Source: Chelonoidis abingdonii
Lineage: Eukaryota > Chordata > Testudines > Testudinidae
Direction: 5' to 3'
Assembly: GCF_003597395.2 (NCBI RefSeq)
Contig: NC_133777.1
Location: forward strand, 62,851,479-62,915,478
DNA: 64,000 nucleotides
The translations under genes and the position numbers were made by a program. The notes below the pieces were generated by a model. It did not search any database. It saw nothing but the letters and a program-made list of their open reading frames with translations, and had not been told where the DNA came from. Positions within the stretch are counted from its first letter, which is position 1, and each line of letters begins with the position of its first letter. This document shows positions 60,176 to 64,000 of the stretch, in pieces.

Positions 60176-61829
60176 TGGAAATAAGACAAAGTGAAGTTGG
60201 AGAAAACTGTAGAAATAAGACCCTATTGGAAATGTTTCTTATATTAGCATGGAGAAGCTCATTTTGATTTCTTGTTTAGTGACTCTTACGTAGTTGGTGA
60301 AGAAGTGATTGAGGAAAATGTTTATTAAAAACAACAAAAACAATATGTGCAACTAGGGTCAGATGTATCTATTGGGTTTCCGGTAGGGTCAGATATAGGG
60401 GTGTTTTGCCTTTAACTTTACCCTGTGATCTATATCAGTGGTGTGTTTGTCTCCTTTCTGATAAAACATCTATAGTCTCCAATGATTTATTATTTCTTAA
60501 TATTCCTAAAGGTAAAAGTGAAATTGATCCCTTTGGGCAGCTTTTTAGACTAGTTCTTGGTGGTGATCACTAATCTCAGGCTGTCTGTAGGGTATAACTA
60601 TTGTGTTTGCATCACTGAAGTTGCTTTAGCAGAGAAAGTGGAAAGAACCTGTGTAAATCACTACATTTTTGGGCAGAGATGAGATGTTGGCATTTTCATG
60701 GCTTCAGCAATATGGATTGAACAGTGATCAAGTTATAAACACAATCCTTCTCTTGTCAACAGCTGACATTCTGAGTCACAGAGACAACAGTGATAGGAAA
60801 GCAATACAAATAGAGACCAGTTTTTGAAACGAAAAATAATGTTATGAGGGCACAGCTGTGGGAAGCTCCTTTCTCCAAAGGCCCATGCAGAAGAGCCCTT
60901 GTTATGCAGAGAAATGGAGATTCTATTTATATTTTCCTGGTGCCCTAAATGAATTTATAAATAGATGCTGCTCAGAAATAGGCAGAGAGTGTTTTTGCTC
61001 CTCTATCAGGTTTTCTTTGCCCAGCTGTCTAGTGTGGCTGTGTTTATGGAGGAGGAAGATTTGAATCAGTCTGAATCTGGACTTGTACCAAATTGCAGCT
61101 TCTCCAAATCTACTCTAATACTGGACAGTTATGTAAAAGAGCACTAAATCACCCTTTCTTTTTTTTTTTTAAAAAAAAAAGCCCTTTCTGTAGCTAATTA
61201 GGAAAATTAATATCAGAGTCTGGTTTGTTGGATTATTTTTCAGTGATAGAGCTAGCCTGCAATATGTTGATCAAACGCTGTTGTTGGATTTTTATCAATT
61301 TAATTTTCAGGCGTGATGAAGGAGGTGTCTGGCTAGCGTTGACTTTTGAAAGCAAACACTATACAGAAGTAGCTTCCTGCAAGCAGTGTGAAGCACACTC
61401 TTACCTCACTGGTATTTTATGACTAGGGTAAATGCTAGTAAATGTTAGAAAAAAAATGTTTTTGTAATTTTTCCACTCCCAAATTTGTCCCTTTTCTTTT
61501 AAAATGAAAGCACTAGGTGTAAGCTGAGAGTTGGCCAACTCGCAAGAAGAGCTCAGCTTGGTCAGCAATAAAATGGAGTCCTGTAGTCCTGGGGGGTAGC
61601 AGCGCTTGATTTCTCCATATGACCACAGAGCTGTTTGGACAAATTGGACCCTTACCAGACCCCATTTGTTATCTTGTGTGGGGAATGAGAGTGTGGAGCA
61701 AGGAGTTAACTCTCTCTGTGCTGGTGGATGGGTAGGACTCCTGTATCCTCTATCACTGGGATTTATGCCTCAGATGAATAATATGGTGCATTTATGAAGA
61801 GTTTCTGCCTACACAAAGGATCAGTAAAA
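60176..61829. other. Intron segment without recognisable feature
   Basis: AT-rich sequence. The short frames at 60858-61147 and 61225-61422 were compared by eye with the myosin-Va N terminus and do not match it. Confidence 0.55.
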
Positions 61830-61946
61830 TGGCATAAACTCTCTGGGAGCAAGAGTCTCTTCATCTGTGTTTGTTCAGCACCCTGCATAGTGAGGTCCAG
61901 ATTATGACTGGGGCCACTATGTGATACCATAATATAGATAATAATG
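61830..61946 (+). mobile_element. Retroposon 3' end with (ATA)-type tail
   Basis: CTTCATCTGTGTTTGTTCAG, then CACCCTGCATAGTGAGGTCC, then a tail ATAATATAGATAATAATG resemble an old, high-copy retroposon terminus (LINE- or MIR-related). The family is uncertain. Confidence 0.45.
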
Positions 61947-62516
61947 TCTTGCCTGTGTGGGGCAGCAGACATTTTAATTGAATGTATAAACTTCTCTGTG
62001 GTTGTAGCATCTTTTGAAATGCAGTGCTGGAGGAGTGTTATTGCACTCTCTTTAGACACCTTAAAGTGGGAAAAGGAAGAGAATTCTGCATTAAGTGGCT
62101 GCACCATGTAACTCTGTTGCACGTGTTGTCAACTGATGCAATAGTCCAATCCATTAAGGCACTACACTTTATGGCATTGATTTTTTCAGTAAGATGGGAT
62201 GTATGTGTCAGCACTTAAGTTCAGAGCTACTGTACTGAATGTCTAGGGAGCTATCTGATCTTGACTCAAGGCTTAAATTTAAATAACTAGTTATGCTAGG
62301 TCTTTGCATTTTACCAGAATATTTTGCTTTCCCACCCAAAAGTTCCAGTTGGCAGGAACAACAGCAGCCATGTTCTCATTCTTGAAATTCTTAGAAACTC
62401 CAAGCCATCACCCTGCTGCTGAGTGATGTGTAAAATAACTTCTGATACCTAGTAACAATTACAGTTGTTCTGCTGTATACCATCAACACTGTATAGGAAG
62501 AAGATACAAATTATTT

Positions 62517-62627
62517 CAGGACTTTGGAGCTGTGCTCCAGCTTCGCTCTAGCTCCAGCAAAAACCTGTAGCTCCACTGCTCCAGGGCTGCTCCGCACTCC
62601 AGCTCCAGGCTCTGCTCCAAAGCCCTG
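62517..62627. mobile_element. 111-bp hAT MITE
   Basis: The ends CAGGACTTTGGAGC and GCTCCAAAGCCCTG are inverted. Flanks AATTATTT (62509-62516) and GATTATTT (62628-62635) agree at 7 of 8. The interior is made of CTCCAGCTCC-like repeats. Confidence 0.8.
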
Positions 62628-62724
62628 GATTATTTTCTTTATCTCTAGCTATACGTTCCTTTATTGATAGCTTTTAATTCCAGTGCCCATATTAACTGCT
62701 ATTCCTCCTGTTTCTAAGTTCAGA

Positions 62725-63578
62725 GGGTATGGCTACACTGGAGAGTTGCAGCGCTGGTGATGGGGTTACAGTGCTGCAACTTACTCTGTGTCCACACTTG
62801 CAAGGCACAGCCAGCGCTGCAACTCCCTAGCTGCAGCGCTGGCTGTACACCTGGTCTGCTTGGGGTGTAACGATTGCTGCGCTGGTGATGCAGCGCTGCT
62901 CGTCAAGTGTGGCCACCAAAAGGACTTTTATTGGCTTCCAGGGTTTTAAGAGGTATCCCAGAATTCCTGTCCACAACAAACCGGAAGAATGGCTGAACTA
63001 CGAGCTCCCCGGACCTACTTATCTAAAAAACAAACACAGCTGCTCTTTGCTCCAGTGAGCAAGCGAGCGGAGGCAGGGGAATTGCTTTGGAATGTTTACA
63101 GCTGTTTGCTTGAGGAGAGAGGGGAGCAGGGAGTCCATGTTGAGCAGCTCCTTATGTGATCTGAAGGCTATTTAGGAGTGCATAATTTGCATTTAGTGAA
63201 TAAGAGAGAGGTGGGAGAAGGGTTGAAACTTTTAAAATGATTGAAGGTAGGTGCTGTGTATCTTCCAGTCCTTAGAACTTGCAAGGCAGGGAGCTGAGAA
63301 CAGTGTGAGGTCCAAAAATCCACTCTCTCTGTCTCCTCCACACTCCCTGTTACACTCCACCCCACCCTCCTGTTTTGAAAAGCACGTTGCAGCCACTTGA
63401 ACGCTGGGATAGCTGCCCACAATGCACCACTCCCAACAGCGCTGCAAATGCTGCAAATGTGGCCACACTGCAGCGCTGGTAGCTGTCAGTGTGGCCACAC
63501 TGCAGCGCTTTCCCTACACAGCTGTACGAAGACAGCTGTAACTCCCAGCGCTGCACATCTCCAAGTGTAGCCATACCC
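62725..63578. mobile_element. 854-bp DNA element rich in CAGCGCTG
   Basis: The left end GGGTATGGCTACACTGGAGA is mirrored by the right end CTCCAAGTGTAGCCATACCC. TCAGA flanks both sides exactly (62720-62724 and 63579-63583). The palindrome CAGCGCTG or close variants recur in both arms, for example at 62749-62756. No intact transposase frame exists. The superfamily is unassigned because a 5-bp duplication with these ends fits none that I recognise. Confidence 0.75.
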
Positions 63579-64000
63579 TCAGACTCTCTGCTAAACATGG
63601 TATTAAATACAAACTCAATAGATCTGATCAGTAGTATAGTGTTTAAATTATGCTACTTGGTTTATGGAGCTTTTGATTTGAAATGATGCACATATGCCAG
63701 TGGTGAAATCCTGGTCCTATTGTTTGAAGTCAATTGCAAAACTCATTGATAGTGGGACCAGGATTTCCCACAAGGTAACCCCTGCCGTTGAGTTGACATT
63801 GCCAAGAATGTTGATTGGAATGATATCAAATATGATAGCTGAGAGTAAATATTTAAAATATGTTAGATGCGCTCACCTACTGAGATATAAAACATATATA
63901 TGTTAAATGCCTAAAAGTAGTGTAAAACTCACTCATACCATCTTCTTGTTGAGCAGGGAATCCTCCCTGTTAAGCAATGGAATGTCTCTAAAGCCTAGTG

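Larger units (their letters stand above)
26655..64000 (+). other. MYO5A: MYO5A intron 1 (5' part)
   Basis: From the donor to the end of the window, over 37 kb, I found no segment encoding the expected continuation of the motor N terminus (an ARVWIPDPEEVW-like stretch). The whole remainder is therefore read as intron 1, which is also very long in other vertebrates. It is filled with transposon remnants listed separately. Any hidden non-coding RNA exon would not be visible to me. Confidence 0.8.

Noticed and set aside
61225..61422. Possible MYO5A exon 2 (an AG acceptor before GCGTGATGAAGG and a VWLALTF-like frame)
   Set aside because: The translation does not match the conserved myosin-Va N terminus, and no suitable donor follows.

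Overview
The window is vertebrate nuclear DNA and most likely comes from a cryptodiran turtle. Three observations point that way. There are vertebrate exons with canonical splice sites. There is a tRNA-headed SINE with a CR1-type tail (about 40195-40356, minus strand) of the kind described from cryptodiran turtles. The remaining repeats are CR1 LINEs, Neptune-type Penelope elements, MIR-like SINEs, endogenous retroviral LTRs and very many short hAT-type elements, a mixture I associate with turtle genomes. The species assignment is inference from remembered repeat families, not from a database search.

Only two protein-coding genes can be supported, both on the plus strand and in the same order as the mammalian ARPP19-MYO5A neighbourhood. 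The window opens inside ARPP19 intron 1. ARPP19 coding exons lie at 5285-5407 and 12457-12627 (stop at 12625-12627). They encode 97 residues that include the Greatwall site (FDSGDY) and the C-terminal PKA site (RKPSLV). A long, repeat-poor 3' UTR follows, with several poly(A) signals. The first exon and start codon lie upstream of the window.

About 14 kb beyond the ARPP19 stop, a CpG-rich zone begins. It holds a small CpG island (23450-23790), a roughly 37-copy, 55-bp minisatellite (23840-25980) and then the MYO5A promoter. That promoter carries four CRE or CRE-like sites, a CCAAT box and an RFX-type X-box. The MYO5A start codon and first nine codons are at 26628-26654, with a GTAAGG donor. 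The rest of the window (26655-64000) is MYO5A intron 1, in which I found no further exon. ARPP19 regulates PP2A-B55 in mitosis and cAMP signalling, and MYO5A is an actin-based cargo motor. They are neighbours, but nothing here shows that they work together.

The non-coding part is a dense record of transposition. I located more than a dozen short DNA elements with target-site duplications, several of them perfect 8-mers. There are four copies of a palindromic hAT element that share a core but have two different kinds of ends, and a three-layer nest in which a CR1 was broken by an LTR and a mariner-like MITE. Two Penelope fragments lie on opposite strands. I saw no rRNA, functional tRNA, CRISPR, prokaryotic operon or new multi-gene system.
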